The notes: generated by a model not told the origin, from the letters alone. DNA of 64,000 bases from Streptomyces camelliae (GCF_027625935.1 NZ_CP115300.1:6014001-6078000), one strand, 5' to 3'; positions 23,952 through 32,237 are shown, counted from the first letter of the stretch. Made by a program: numbers and translations.

Positions 23952-24526
23952 GCTGTTTTCCTCGACGAGCGGATCTGGGCGGCGAGGCCGACGGCGAACA
24001 CCACCAGTGAGGCGCCTGCCGCGAACGGGTCGTCCGCGGGCAGCGCGATGACGGTCCAGACGTGCGGGACGTTCCCGCGGAACCCGACGACCACGACGGT
24101 GACCAGCCAACCCACGGGGAACATCACCGCCGCCTGGCCGGCCCATGCCCGCCCGAGCAGCATCAGGCCGGTCAGGAACAGGGCGTTGCGGCCCCCGGTC
24201 ATGGCAGCGGCCGCTCCCTGCACGGCGGCGACGGCACCGCTGCACAGCACCGCCGCGGCCATGACCGCGATCACGAGCGTGTTGTCGAGCAGGGTCGTGG
24301 AGCGCACACCGGAGGTCTCGGCCGCGGGAAGCCGTGATTCCAGCATCGCCATCAGGAAGGCGAGCAGCGGCACGGGGACGAACAGGGACAGCGCGACCCG
24401 GGGGCTGCCGACGATCGACGGCAGCAGCACCGTGGTGTCCTGCACCGCGTACAGGGCGGCGGCGAAGACGGCCAGGGAGAGCGGCAGCAGCGTGTGCCCC
24501 TTGCGGGCCTTGAACCACCACCTCAC
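23948..24526 (-). CDS. Membrane protein of the ABC system
   Basis: A 192-residue integral membrane protein with about six hydrophobic segments (for example LPLSLAVFAAALYAV, LFVPVPLLAFLMAML, LVIAVMAAAVLCSGAV, FPVGWLVTVVVVGF, LVVFAVGLAAQI) after a short basic N terminus WWFKARKG. No family is recognised with confidence; it looks like a small ABC-2-like permease half. The GTG at 24526 overlaps the upstream stop by four bases, mirroring the junction at its own 3' end; an ATG at 24544 is an alternative start. It probably pairs with the 426-residue membrane protein to form the channel. Confidence 0.8.
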   Translation of the reverse strand: MRWWFKARKGHTLLPLSLAVFAAALYAVQDTTVLLPSIVGSPRVALSLFVPVPLLAFLMAMLESRLPAAETSGVRSTTLLDNTLVIAVMAAAVLCSGAVAAVQGAAAAMTGGRNALFLTGLMLLGRAWAGQAAVMFPVGWLVTVVVVGFRGNVPHVWTVIALPADDPFAAGASLVVFAVGLAAQIRSSRKTA

Positions 24527-25803
24527 GACGTCTTCGCCTCGCATGTGTCGAGCGTCCGCCTGATCCACTCGGCCTGCTCGGCCCGCGGCTCGGCCAGCAC
24601 GCGGTCGACATCCGCCCGGACCTGCTTCTCCACCTGCCGGGCCACGGGGTCCAGGCCCTCCTGCACCCGGCGCATCTCGTACGCCTTCTCCTGGCCGGTC
24701 CTCGCGGCTCCCCACAACCAGGCGGTGTGGGCGGTGCGGACGTCGACCTGCTTGCAGCGGAAATGCAGGGCACGGACCACGACCTGGTACACGGCATCAC
24801 CCCGCGGCACCGGACGGGTCAGCATCATGCGCCACACCGCGTCCGTGGACGGCTTCTGCCGGCGTCCGTCGACGTAGGCGTCGGTGATCAGACGGGGCCG
24901 CGCCGAGGTCGCCCCGGCTGCCCGCAGCTCCGTCAGGGCTTTCGCGGTGTCGCGCTGGACCTGGGGCAGATACGGCGCGTTGAACTCCGGTACACACATG
25001 CGCGGCGCGCTGCCCGCGCACGTCATCGCCACGTTCCCGGTGGTGAGGGGCGGCGTCGCCGGCCAGTCGGCGGACATGCGGTAGGCCCCGAGGGCACCGC
25101 CCACGGCGACCACGGCCGCGAGCGCGATCCGCAGCACCCGCCATCCGTAGGGCAGCCAGAGGATGATCAGCCCGACGGCTGTGCCGCCGGCCAGCAGCAC
25201 GGGCACTGCCACCGTGACGAAGTCGGGCACCTCTCCGAAACCGAAGGTGCCGAACTGCCCGGAGACATGGCGAGGCCAGTAGGGCAGTACCGACCTGGTG
25301 AAGGCGACGGCGATCCAGTCGGCCACGGCCAGGATCGGCGTGGCGATGATCCGGGGGACCCAGCAGCCGACGGCGAATCCGAGGACGGCGTGCGCGACGC
25401 ACAACACCATCGCGGCGAGGGGCAGCCGCAGGCTGTCGAGGCTGGGCATCGTCGCCGACCGCGCGAGGGAGACCGCCGCGGGGAGCAGCAGAACCAGCCA
25501 CGCGAGCACGATCACCGGAGCGAGGGCATTCGCCGCGATCCGGTAGCGCGACCGGGCCGGTGCCAGCGCCCATACCCGTGCGCTTTTCAAGCGGCCGCTC
25601 TCCCAGCAGGCCAGTGCGGCGGCCACCGCGTAGGCCAGTGCATAAAGAGTCTTCAGCGGCTCTGCGACAATGGTCGGCGCGTAATGGTAATAACTTGAAA
25701 GGGGGGCCGTTTCACCGACGACATAGTAAAGAGCTGTCAATAGGAGAACGGGCAGTGCGGCCCACCGTACGCTTCCGCTGCGCAGGGCGGTGCTGAAATT
25801 CAT
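24523..25803 (-). CDS. Large membrane protein of the ABC system, with extracytoplasmic C-terminal domain
   Basis: A 426-residue protein. The first 240 residues hold about six helices (for example WAALPVLLLTALYYVVG, VIVLAWLVLLLPAAV, VTVAVPVLLAGGTAVGLIIL, VLRIALAAVVAVGGALGAYR). The last 185 residues are soluble and helical, with Cys pairs near MTCAGSAPRMCVPE and a C-terminal CEAKTS. I do not recognise the C-terminal domain. Function is inferred only from coupling to the ATPase and the smaller membrane protein. The first 45 codons use rare A/T-ending codons (CTA, CTT, TTG, TAT, ACA) unlike the rest, which suggests a recent junction or acquisition. Confidence 0.8.
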   Translation of the reverse strand: MNFSTALRSGSVRWAALPVLLLTALYYVVGETAPLSSYYHYAPTIVAEPLKTLYALAYAVAAALACWESGRLKSARVWALAPARSRYRIAANALAPVIVLAWLVLLLPAAVSLARSATMPSLDSLRLPLAAMVLCVAHAVLGFAVGCWVPRIIATPILAVADWIAVAFTRSVLPYWPRHVSGQFGTFGFGEVPDFVTVAVPVLLAGGTAVGLIILWLPYGWRVLRIALAAVVAVGGALGAYRMSADWPATPPLTTGNVAMTCAGSAPRMCVPEFNAPYLPQVQRDTAKALTELRAAGATSARPRLITDAYVDGRRQKPSTDAVWRMMLTRPVPRGDAVYQVVVRALHFRCKQVDVRTAHTAWLWGAARTGQEKAYEMRRVQEGLDPVARQVEKQVRADVDRVLAEPRAEQAEWIRRTLDTCEAKTS

Positions 25804-25873
25804 CGAGTCTCACCGAGCCACTTGTCGGCCGAGGAGAGATGCCCTCGACGGGGCATCCCTCCGGGTTGCATCG

Positions 25874-26293
25874 TCAGTCGGCCTTCGTGGTGTCCACCGA
25901 AACCGAGCGCACGCTCAGCTGCGGGCCGAAGGTGGAGCCCCCGATCTTCATGATCTGGAAGTAGTAGTCCCGCATGCCGGACGGCAGGTCGGTCCACTCA
26001 CCGTTGCTGGTGCCGCCGCTGAAGCAGGCGGTGAACGTCTTGTTGTCGTAGGACTCGTCGGGCTGGAACGCGATGTCGTTCCATATCTGCACGTCAGTGC
26101 TCTTCGAGCCGTCGGTGGTGCAGCCGGTGAAGAGGACTTGCGAGTACAGCTCGTCCGACCAGCGCCGGGACTCGAAGCCCACGCTGGCGCCGGTGATGGA
26201 GCTGCTCCAGTTGGCCTCGGCGATGGGAGCCAGGGCGAGAGTGATCATCGCCGTCATGCCGGTGACCATGGAAATACGCGCGCTGCGCTTCAT
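25874..26293 (-). CDS. Small secreted protein next to the ABC system
   Basis: A 139-residue protein with a classical signal peptide: basic KRSAR, hydrophobic core to about residue 22, and likely cleavage after AEA (residue 27) before NW. The mature 112 residues are beta-rich and polar, with two Cys (near FTGC and TACF) that could form a disulfide, and end in SVSVDTTKAD. No known family is recognised. It is 70 bases upstream of, and on the same strand as, the three-gene ABC unit, so it may be that system's partner, receptor or product. ATG 26293 has AAGGAA at eight bases, within an unusually A-rich leader. Confidence 0.75.
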   Translation of the reverse strand: MKRSARISMVTGMTAMITLALAPIAEANWSSSITGASVGFESRRWSDELYSQVLFTGCTTDGSKSTDVQIWNDIAFQPDESYDNKTFTACFSGGTSNGEWTDLPSGMRDYYFQIMKIGGSTFGPQLSVRSVSVDTTKAD

Positions 26294-26635
26294 TTTTTCC
26301 GTTCCTTCTCTTTCGAAGCACGGGGCAGGCGCTCGTGAAGACAGGAAAACACACCCCCCACACCCCCCATCCCCCGTGCGGTTAAGGGCTCTTGACCCGC
26401 GACGGAAAGGTATCGACTCCTTCCACGGAAGGTCAAGTTTTCGTTTGCTCGACCGTCATGTTCTTTGTTTTTTGCGCGCGGCATTTTGCCTGTTTTGTTG
26501 TCAAGAGAGTGCATCAAGTTGACCCATATTGCCCTTGATAACCAAGGTGTGCGGACGCCGTCGCGGGGTAGGCCTGCCGTAACCCGTTCAAAGCCCCACC
26601 ATCCGACCGGCCTGCCGAACACGAAGGAGACCCCC
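26294..26635. other. AT-rich divergent intergenic region
   Basis: These 342 bases separate the secreted-protein gene (minus) from the small ORF before malQ (plus). About 26400-26545 is clearly AT-richer than the rest of the window, with runs such as TTTGTTTTTTG. A 14-base inverted repeat CCTTCC-AC-GGAAGG lies at 26419-26432, possibly an operator. TTGACC occurs at 26519 and TTGTCA at 26498, but neither has a convincing -10 at the right distance, so I assign no promoter. Confidence 0.5.
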
Positions 26636-26881
26636 GTGCCCGCACCGGCCCGACTGACGCTCCCGGCCCAGTGGAAACCCCTGGCGGAGCCCGCCGCCGC
26701 GACCGGCGAGGCGCCCGCGTGCGTCTTCAGCTCGGAGAGCACCTGCGCCCAGGCACCGCTCACCAGCGAACCGCCGCTGCCCGACGCCGAGCCCCTGACC
26801 AGCGAACCCCCGCTCGCCGAGACCGCCCCGCTGACCAGCGAGTCCGACCCCGTCCCGGACTCCTTCGGCCCGGGGCTGTAG
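26636..26881 (+). CDS. Unknown 81-aa protein with PLTSEPP repeats, coupled to malQ
   Basis: A short ORF with a strong start: GTG 26636 has GAAGGAGA six bases upstream, and its TAG ends one base before the malQ ATG, implying coupling. The product starts with a Pro/Ala-rich segment, has two Cys about nine residues apart (ACVFSSESTCAQ) and then three copies of an acidic PLTSE motif (APLTSEPPLPD, EPLTSEPPLAE, APLTSESDP). No signal peptide or membrane helix. The repeated, Cys-containing, acidic composition is unusual. I do not know its function; the frame is G/C-rich at third positions. Confidence 0.65.
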   Translation: MPAPARLTLPAQWKPLAEPAAATGEAPACVFSSESTCAQAPLTSEPPLPDAEPLTSEPPLAETAPLTSESDPVPDSFGPGL

Positions 26882-28990
26882 ATGACCGAGGCGCACGACG
26901 AGCCTGCCGAGCCGCAGCTGGCCCGGCTCGCCGAGCTGCACGGGGTCGCGGTCTCCTACAGCCCCGCCCCCGGTCGTACCGTCCCGATCCCCGCTTCCGC
27001 CGTGGCCGCCGCGCTGGCCGCCCTCGGCGCCGACATCGGCGCGGGCGCCCCGGACGTCGTACGCACCGCCCTCGCCGCCCGGGAACGCGAGCTGCGCGAG
27101 CGCCTGCTGCCACCCACGCTGGTCCACTGGACCGGCGCCCCGCCACCCGCCGCCCTCGCCGCACTGCCCGCCGGCACCCGGCTCACCGTCGAGACCGAGC
27201 AGGGGGAGGAGCGCGAGTGGGACGGGGTCGGTGAACTCCCGCTCGGCGTCCACCGGTTGACCGCCCTCGCCCCCGACGGACGTACCGGCCGCGTCCACCT
27301 CGTCGTCGCCCCCGACCGGCTGCCCACCCCGGCCGGCCGCTCCCACGGCCTCCTCGTCCAGATGTACTCCCTACTCTCGCGCCGCTCCTGGGGCATGGGC
27401 GACCTCGGTGACCTGGCCGAGCTGGCCGGCTGGGCCGGGCGGACCGCCGGCGCCGGATTCGTGCAGGTCAACCCGTTGCACGCGGCCGTACCGGGCGCCC
27501 CCACCGACCCCTCCCCGTACCGCCCCTCCTCCCGCCGCTTCCCCGACCCCGTGCACCTGCGGATCGAGGACATCCCCGAGTACGCGTACGTCGAGAACGC
27601 CGCGGACCGCGAGCGGCTGACCGGGCTGCTGGAGCGGGCCGGACGGCTGCGCGCCGCCGTGCTCGACAAGGGCGCCCTCATCGACCGGGACGCCGTGTGG
27701 GAACTGAAGCGCGAGGCCCTGGAAGCGGTGGTGGCCGTCCCGCTCGGCCCCGGCCGCCAGGCCGCCTACGACGCCTTCCGCGCCGCCCACGGCCAGGCCC
27801 TCACCGACCACGCCACCTGGTACGCCCTCGCCGAGATCCACGGCTCCGACTGGCACGCCTGGCCGGACGGGCTGCGCGACCCCCGCTCGGCCGCGACCGC
27901 TCGGGCCCGCGCGGACCTCGCCGACCGGGTCGAGTTCCACACCCGCCTCGCCTGGCTCACCGACGGCCAGCTGCGCACCGCCCAGCGGGTCGCGGCGGAG
28001 GCCGGGATGGCGGTCGGGATCGTGCACGACCTCGCCGTCGGCGTGCATCCGCAGGGCGCCGACGCCTGGGCGCAGCAGGACGTCTTCGCCGCCGGCATGT
28101 CCGTCGGCGCCCCGCCCGACGCCTTCAACGCCCGCGGCCAGGACTGGGGCCTGCCGCCCTGGCGCCCCGACCGGCTCGCCGCCACCGGCCACGCCCCCTA
28201 CCGCGAACTGCTGCGCGCCCTCTTCCGCTACGCCGGCGCCCTGCGCATCGACCACGTCATGGGCCTGTTCCGGCTGTGGTGGGTGCCCCGGGGCAGCGCG
28301 CCCACGGAGGGCACGTACGTCCGTTACGACGCCGACGCCATGCTCGCGATCCTCGCCCTGGAGGCCGACCGTGCCGGGGCCGTCGTCATCGGCGAGGACC
28401 TGGGCACCGTCGAGCCGGGCGTGCGCGAGACCCTGCAGCGGCGCGGGGTGCTCGGCACCTCGGTGCTGTGGTTCGAACGGGACTGGGAGGGCGACGGCCG
28501 CCCGCTGCCGCCCGAGCGCTGGCGCGCCGACTGCCTGGCCACCGCCACCACCCATGACCTCCCGCCCACCGCCGCCCGCCTCACCGGCGAACACGTCGGC
28601 CTGCGCGACCGCCTGGGCCTGCTCGCCCGCCCGGCCGCCGAGGAGCGGGCGGAGGCCGACGCCGACACCGCCGAGTGGCTCGCCCTGCTCGGCAGCCTCG
28701 GTCTGCTGGACCGGCCGGCGGCCGGACCGCCCGGCTCCGACGAGGAGGAGGAGATCCGCGCAGTCCACCGCTTCCTGCTGCGTACCCCGGCCCGGCTGAT
28801 CGGGATCTGGCTCCCGGACGGCGTCGGCGACCGCCGCCCGCAGAACCTGCCGGGCACCTGGGACCAGTACCCGAACTGGCGGCAGCCGATCGCGGACAGC
28901 GAGGGCCGCCCGGTGCCGCTGGAGGACCTGACGGCCGCCCCCCGAATGCGCGCGTTGCTCTCCGTTTTCGCGCAGGTCAGGGACGGGTGA
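26882..28990 (+). CDS. malQ: 4-alpha-glucanotransferase (amylomaltase)
   Basis: A 702-residue GH77 enzyme that transfers alpha-1,4-glucan segments between maltooligosaccharides in the cytosol. The long N-terminal extension (about 1-160) is typical of the actinobacterial form. Catalytic landmarks are LRIDHVMGLFR with the nucleophile Asp near 457, VIGEDLGTV with the acid/base Glu near 504, and TTHDLPPTA with the third acidic residue near 558; SPYRPSSRRFPDPVHL is a substrate-site signature. It is a single gene after the small repeat ORF; no other maltose gene is adjacent. Confidence 0.95.
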   Translation: MTEAHDEPAEPQLARLAELHGVAVSYSPAPGRTVPIPASAVAAALAALGADIGAGAPDVVRTALAARERELRERLLPPTLVHWTGAPPPAALAALPAGTRLTVETEQGEEREWDGVGELPLGVHRLTALAPDGRTGRVHLVVAPDRLPTPAGRSHGLLVQMYSLLSRRSWGMGDLGDLAELAGWAGRTAGAGFVQVNPLHAAVPGAPTDPSPYRPSSRRFPDPVHLRIEDIPEYAYVENAADRERLTGLLERAGRLRAAVLDKGALIDRDAVWELKREALEAVVAVPLGPGRQAAYDAFRAAHGQALTDHATWYALAEIHGSDWHAWPDGLRDPRSAATARARADLADRVEFHTRLAWLTDGQLRTAQRVAAEAGMAVGIVHDLAVGVHPQGADAWAQQDVFAAGMSVGAPPDAFNARGQDWGLPPWRPDRLAATGHAPYRELLRALFRYAGALRIDHVMGLFRLWWVPRGSAPTEGTYVRYDADAMLAILALEADRAGAVVIGEDLGTVEPGVRETLQRRGVLGTSVLWFERDWEGDGRPLPPERWRADCLATATTHDLPPTAARLTGEHVGLRDRLGLLARPAAEERAEADADTAEWLALLGSLGLLDRPAAGPPGSDEEEEIRAVHRFLLRTPARLIGIWLPDGVGDRRPQNLPGTWDQYPNWRQPIADSEGRPVPLEDLTAAPRMRALLSVFAQVRDG

Positions 28991-29036
28991 GCGGGGCGTA
29001 TGGGACCCCGGGCGCGCGGCCGTCCGGGTGGTTCGC

Positions 29037-29042
29037 TAACTT
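29037..29042 (+). promoter_or_regulatory. Candidate leaderless -10 element
   Basis: TAACTT sits exactly six bases before the GTG at 29049, and no ribosome binding site is visible between the malQ stop and this start. Confidence 0.4.
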
Positions 29043-29048
29043 GAGATC

Positions 29049-29327
29049 GTGGACAAGAAGAACGCCCTGCGCGCCGGCGCCCTGGCCGCCGGTACGACGC
29101 TGATGATGCTGCTCATGTCGTCCCCCGCGCTCGCGCTGACCCGCGACGACGGTGACGACCCCGGCAAGGGCCTGAGCGTCATCCAGACGCTGGGCCTCTA
29201 TGTGCTGATCCCGCTCGCCCTGTTCGCCGTCATCGCCGGTCTGGTGATGGCACTGGACAAGTCCAAGATCAGGACCGTCAAGCCCACCGCCACCGGCGCC
29301 AAGGCGAAGGCCGACGCCAAGGCCTGA
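29049..29327 (+). CDS. Small membrane protein, unknown
   Basis: A 92-residue protein with an N-terminal signal-like segment (LAAGTTLMMLLMSSPALA, possible cleavage after ALA at about residue 29), a short Asp-rich loop (TRDDGDDPGKG), one membrane helix (about 45-67, LGLYVLIPLALFAVIAGLVMAL) and a basic Ala/Lys tail ending KAKADAKA. The topology is an exported N terminus with a cytoplasmic basic tail. Homologues of this layout are common in Streptomyces, but no function is known to me. A strong terminator follows 18 bases after the stop. Confidence 0.75.
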   Translation: MDKKNALRAGALAAGTTLMMLLMSSPALALTRDDGDDPGKGLSVIQTLGLYVLIPLALFAVIAGLVMALDKSKIRTVKPTATGAKAKADAKA

Positions 29328-29345
29328 CCGCACCCGGGTTCTTCC

Positions 29346-29419
29346 GCCGGGGGCGCCTGCCCTCCCGCCGGTACGCGCATCCGCCGTACCGGGGTGAAGC
29401 AGGCGCCCCCGGCGTTTTT
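29346..29419 (+). terminator. Strong nested-hairpin terminator
   Basis: A 15-base perfect outer stem (29346-29360 with 29399-29413, GCCGGGGGCGCCTGC) encloses a second perfect stem CCGGTACG/CGTACCGG, and GTTTTT follows at 29414-29419. This is a clear intrinsic terminator for the malQ/membrane-protein transcripts. Confidence 0.9.
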
Positions 29420-29420
29420 C

Positions 29421-29535
29421 GTGCCTGTTCAGGGCTGGATCGGTGCCTGTTCAGGGCTGGGTCCGTGCCTGTTCAGGGGCTGGGGGTCCATGCCTGTTCG
29501 GAGGCCGGGTCCCATGCCCGTTCAGGGGCTGGGCG
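29421..29535. repeat. Five tandem 22-25 bp repeats reaching into the TetR gene end
   Basis: Units of the form (G/A)TGCC(T/C)GTTCAGGGGCTGGGTCC start at 29421, 29443, 29465, 29490 and 29514. The fifth overlaps the stop codon of the minus-strand TetR gene (29522-29524). Read on the minus strand, copies one, two, three and five repeat the CCTGAAC context around that stop, and copy four is degenerate there. Confidence 0.75.
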
Positions 29536-30154
29536 CGGTCAGATAGCGCTGGACGGTCGGGCCCAGCCACGCCACCAGTTCCTCTCGGGTCAGTGCCGTC
29601 GCCGGCGGCAGCCGCAGCACGTAACGGGTCAGGGCCAGCCCGAGCACCTGCGCGGCACAGAGCGCGGCCCGCACCGGGACCTGCTCGGGGTCCGGGCACA
29701 CCTGCCGGGCCGCCGGCAGCAGCTGGTCCCGGAAGATGCCCTGCATCCGTTCGGCCCCGGCCTGGTTGGTGACACCTACCCGCAGGACGGCCCGCAGCTC
29801 CTCGTTGTCCTCCCACAGGTCGAGGAAGTGGCCCACGAGCGCCCGCCCGACCTCCTCCCTCGGCACCTGCCCGAGGTCGGGCATCCGCAGATCCAGCGCG
29901 ACGGCCGCCGCGAACAGCCCCTCCTTACTGCCGAAGTACCGCATCACCATGGACGGGTCGATGCGCGCGTCCTTGGCGATCGCCCGGATGGTGGCCCGCT
30001 CGTAGCCGTCTGCGGCGAACCGCTCGCGGGCGGCGCCGAGAATGGCGGACCGCGTGGCGTCGGAGCGCCGCGCCGGGCCTGTGCTCCCTGTGCCCTGGCC
30101 TGCGCCCCATGTGCTCTGGCCTGGTTCCTGGTGCTTCTGCGTGCTGCCGTTCAT
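29522..30154 (-). CDS. TetR-family repressor
   Basis: A 210-residue TetR regulator. The DNA-binding helix-turn-helix is at about 35-80 (RSAILGAARERFAADGYERATIRAIAKDARIDPSMVMRYFGSKEGLFAAAV), followed by the helical ligand domain typical of the TetR C-terminal family with DQLLPAARQV. It is divergent from an FAD monooxygenase, with an array of CCAAC/GTTGG sites between them, so it very likely represses both itself and that enzyme. ATG 30154 is taken because the helix-turn-helix starts about 30 residues later; the frame running to 30256 crosses the operators. Confidence 0.92.
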   Translation of the reverse strand: MNGSTQKHQEPGQSTWGAGQGTGSTGPARRSDATRSAILGAARERFAADGYERATIRAIAKDARIDPSMVMRYFGSKEGLFAAAVALDLRMPDLGQVPREEVGRALVGHFLDLWEDNEELRAVLRVGVTNQAGAERMQGIFRDQLLPAARQVCPDPEQVPVRAALCAAQVLGLALTRYVLRLPPATALTREELVAWLGPTVQRYLTAPSP

Positions 30155-30282
30155 GCCAACGAGCGTAGGCCAACGTGCGTGGGCCAACAAGTGTTGACTC
30201 CCGCCGTGACCCGGTTCTACCGTTGCCAACAAGCGTTGACCAACACATGTTGGCAAACATTCGTTGGTATCAGGAGGTCACC
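30155..30282. promoter_or_regulatory. TetR/monooxygenase operator array and divergent promoters
   Basis: Inverted repeats CAAC-AAGT-GTTG (30185-30196), CAAC-AAGC-GTTG (30227-30238) and CCAACA-CA-TGTTGG (30240-30253) occur with several further CCAAC or GTTGG half-sites between 30157 and 30266. A plus-strand promoter TTGACT (30194-30199), 18 bases, TACCGT (30218-30223) is flanked by the sites. The pattern fits autoregulation by the adjacent TetR protein with repression of the monooxygenase. Confidence 0.75.
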
Positions 30283-31728
30283 ATGAACGGCACCCCCGCC
30301 ACCGTCGTCGTCGTAGGCTCCGGCCCCACCGGCCTGCTGCTTGCCGGTGACCTCGCCGGCGCCGGCGTCCCGGTCACCGTCCTCGAAAAGCGCCCCCACA
30401 AGACCAGCAACCTCTCCCGCGCCTTCGTCCTGCACGCCCGCACCCTCGAACAGCTCGACGCCCGCGGGCTTGCGGACGACCTGGAGGCCGTGGGCCGGCC
30501 GCTCGACCGCCTCCGCCTCTTCGGCCGGCTCGGCATCGACCTCTCCGCTCTCCCCTCCCGCTTCAACCACCTCCTCGTCCTCCCGCAGTACGAGGTCGAG
30601 AAGGTGCTGAAGCGGCGGGCGGTCGAGGCGGGGGCGGACTTCCGGTACGAGACCGAGCTGACCGGGCTCGCCCAGGACGCGGACGGAGTCACGGTCGAGG
30701 TGCGCGGGCCCGAGGGGCGTACGGAGAGCCTGCGGGCGGCGTACGTCGTCGGTGCCGACGGCATGCGCAGCGCCGTACGGGACGCGATCGGGCTGCCCTT
30801 CCCGGGCACGTCGGTGATCCGGTCCGTGGTCCTCGCCGACGTCAGGCTCGCCGAGGAGCCGCCGGCCCTGCTCACCGTCAACGCCGTCGGCGACGCGTTC
30901 GCCTTCCTCGCACCGTTCGGCGACGGCTACCACCGGGTGATCGGCTGGCACCGCGGCCGTGACGTCCCCGACAGCGAGCCGCTCGACCTGGCCGAGGTCA
31001 AGGAGATCACCCGCCTCGCCCTCGGCCGGGACTTCGGGATGCACGACGCCCGCTGGATGTCCCGCTTCCACAGCGACGAACGGCAGGCGCCGGCCTACCG
31101 GGTCGGCCGGGTCTTCCTGGCCGGAGACGCCGCCCACGTGCACACCCCGGCGGGCGGCCAGGGCATGAACACCGGCCTGCAGGACGCGGCGAACCTCAGC
31201 TGGAAGCTGGCCGCGGTCGTCGCCGGCCACGCGGACCCCGCGCTGCTCGACACCTACCAGGCCGAACGGCACCCCGTGGGCAGGACGGTACTGCGCAGCA
31301 GCGGCGGGATCGTCCGCCTCGCGATGGCCAAGCGCCCCTGGACGCTCGCGGCGCGCGCCGCGCTCACCGCGTTCCTGAACGCCGTCGGCCCGGCCCGCCG
31401 CGCCGTCGCCGCCCAGGTCACCGGCATCGGCTACCGCTACCCCGCGCCCCGCGGCGCCCACCGCCTCACCGGCACCCGCGTCCCGGACGTCGCCCTCGCC
31501 GGCGGCGGCCGCCTCTACGAGGCCCTGCGCGGCGGCCGGTTCGTGCTGCTCACCCCGGAGCCGTACGAGACGGGACCGGGCCGCGCCGGCCGGCTGACCG
31601 TGGCCCACTGGGCGAGCGGACGCCGTACGACCGTGCTGGTGCGCCCCGACGGCTACGCGGCCTGGGCGGCGGACTCGGCCGACGCGGCGCAGATCGAGAC
31701 GGCACTGACGGCGCAGGCGGGTGTCTAG
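30283..31728 (+). CDS. FAD-dependent aromatic/antibiotic monooxygenase
   Basis: A 481-residue class A flavoprotein hydroxylase related to rifampicin, tetracycline and phenolic monooxygenases. Motifs: GSGPTG dinucleotide fold at 12-17, the DG motif in VGADGMRSAVR (about 158) and the GD motif GDAAHVHTPAGGQGMNTG (about 280), which together bind FAD and NADPH. The C-terminal thioredoxin-like tail of the phenol-hydroxylase type is present but short. The substrate is unknown; divergent control by a TetR protein suggests induction by a xenobiotic or phenolic compound. ATG 30283 has AGGAGG six bases upstream. Its stop overlaps the end of the opposing MarR gene by four bases. Confidence 0.92.
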   Translation: MNGTPATVVVVGSGPTGLLLAGDLAGAGVPVTVLEKRPHKTSNLSRAFVLHARTLEQLDARGLADDLEAVGRPLDRLRLFGRLGIDLSALPSRFNHLLVLPQYEVEKVLKRRAVEAGADFRYETELTGLAQDADGVTVEVRGPEGRTESLRAAYVVGADGMRSAVRDAIGLPFPGTSVIRSVVLADVRLAEEPPALLTVNAVGDAFAFLAPFGDGYHRVIGWHRGRDVPDSEPLDLAEVKEITRLALGRDFGMHDARWMSRFHSDERQAPAYRVGRVFLAGDAAHVHTPAGGQGMNTGLQDAANLSWKLAAVVAGHADPALLDTYQAERHPVGRTVLRSSGGIVRLAMAKRPWTLAARAALTAFLNAVGPARRAVAAQVTGIGYRYPAPRGAHRLTGTRVPDVALAGGGRLYEALRGGRFVLLTPEPYETGPGRAGRLTVAHWASGRRTTVLVRPDGYAAWAADSADAAQIETALTAQAGV

Positions 31729-32231
31729 TCGGACTCCCGGAGCAACTCCCGCAGCAGGTCGGCCAGTTGGTCGGCCTGTTCGGCGTCCATGGAGGCCAGT
31801 GCCTGCGTCTGGACCGCGAGACCCGCGCCGACCGCCTGGTCGATGATGTCCAGGCCCTTGTCGGTGAGGGTCACCTGGAGGCCGCGGCGGTCGTGGGGGT
31901 CGGGGGAGCGGCGGAGCAGGCCGGCCTTCTCCAGTTTGTCGAGGCGGCCGGTCATGCCGCCGGTGGTGAGCATGAGGGTGGCCGACAGCTGGCGCGGGGA
32001 GAGGGTGTACGGCTCACCGGCCCGGCGCAGGGTCGCCAGCACGTCGAACTCGCCGCGTGAGACGCCGTACGGCTGGTACGCCTTCTCCATGCGGTCGCCC
32101 ATGGTGCGGGAGAGGCGGTAGATCCGCCCGAAGACCTCCATCGCCTTGGTGTCGAGGTCGGGCCGGACGGCCGCCCACTGATCGATGATCGCGTCGACGG
32201 GATCCCTGTGCTGAGGGCGGTCTTCGGTCAT
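31725..32231 (-). CDS. MarR-family regulator
   Basis: A 168-residue winged-helix regulator: YGVSRGEFDVLATLRRAG, SATLMLTTGGMTGRLDKLEKAGLL (recognition helix) and RSPDPHDRRGLQVTLTDKG (wing with the conserved DxRxxxV/L type segment). MarR proteins usually repress efflux genes and release DNA on binding small phenolics. It is divergent from an MFS/EamA exporter pair across a compact operator array of AAGTAGCTT elements. ATG 32231 is leaderless-like: GATACT lies six bases upstream and TTGCGA 17 bases before that. Confidence 0.93.
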   Translation of the reverse strand: MTEDRPQHRDPVDAIIDQWAAVRPDLDTKAMEVFGRIYRLSRTMGDRMEKAYQPYGVSRGEFDVLATLRRAGEPYTLSPRQLSATLMLTTGGMTGRLDKLEKAGLLRRSPDPHDRRGLQVTLTDKGLDIIDQAVGAGLAVQTQALASMDAEQADQLADLLRELLRESD

Positions 32232-32237
32232 GCGCCG

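Noticed and set aside
26400..26560. Promoters with TTGACC (26519) or TTGTCA (26498) for malQ
   Set aside because: No acceptable -10 at 16-19 bases from either.
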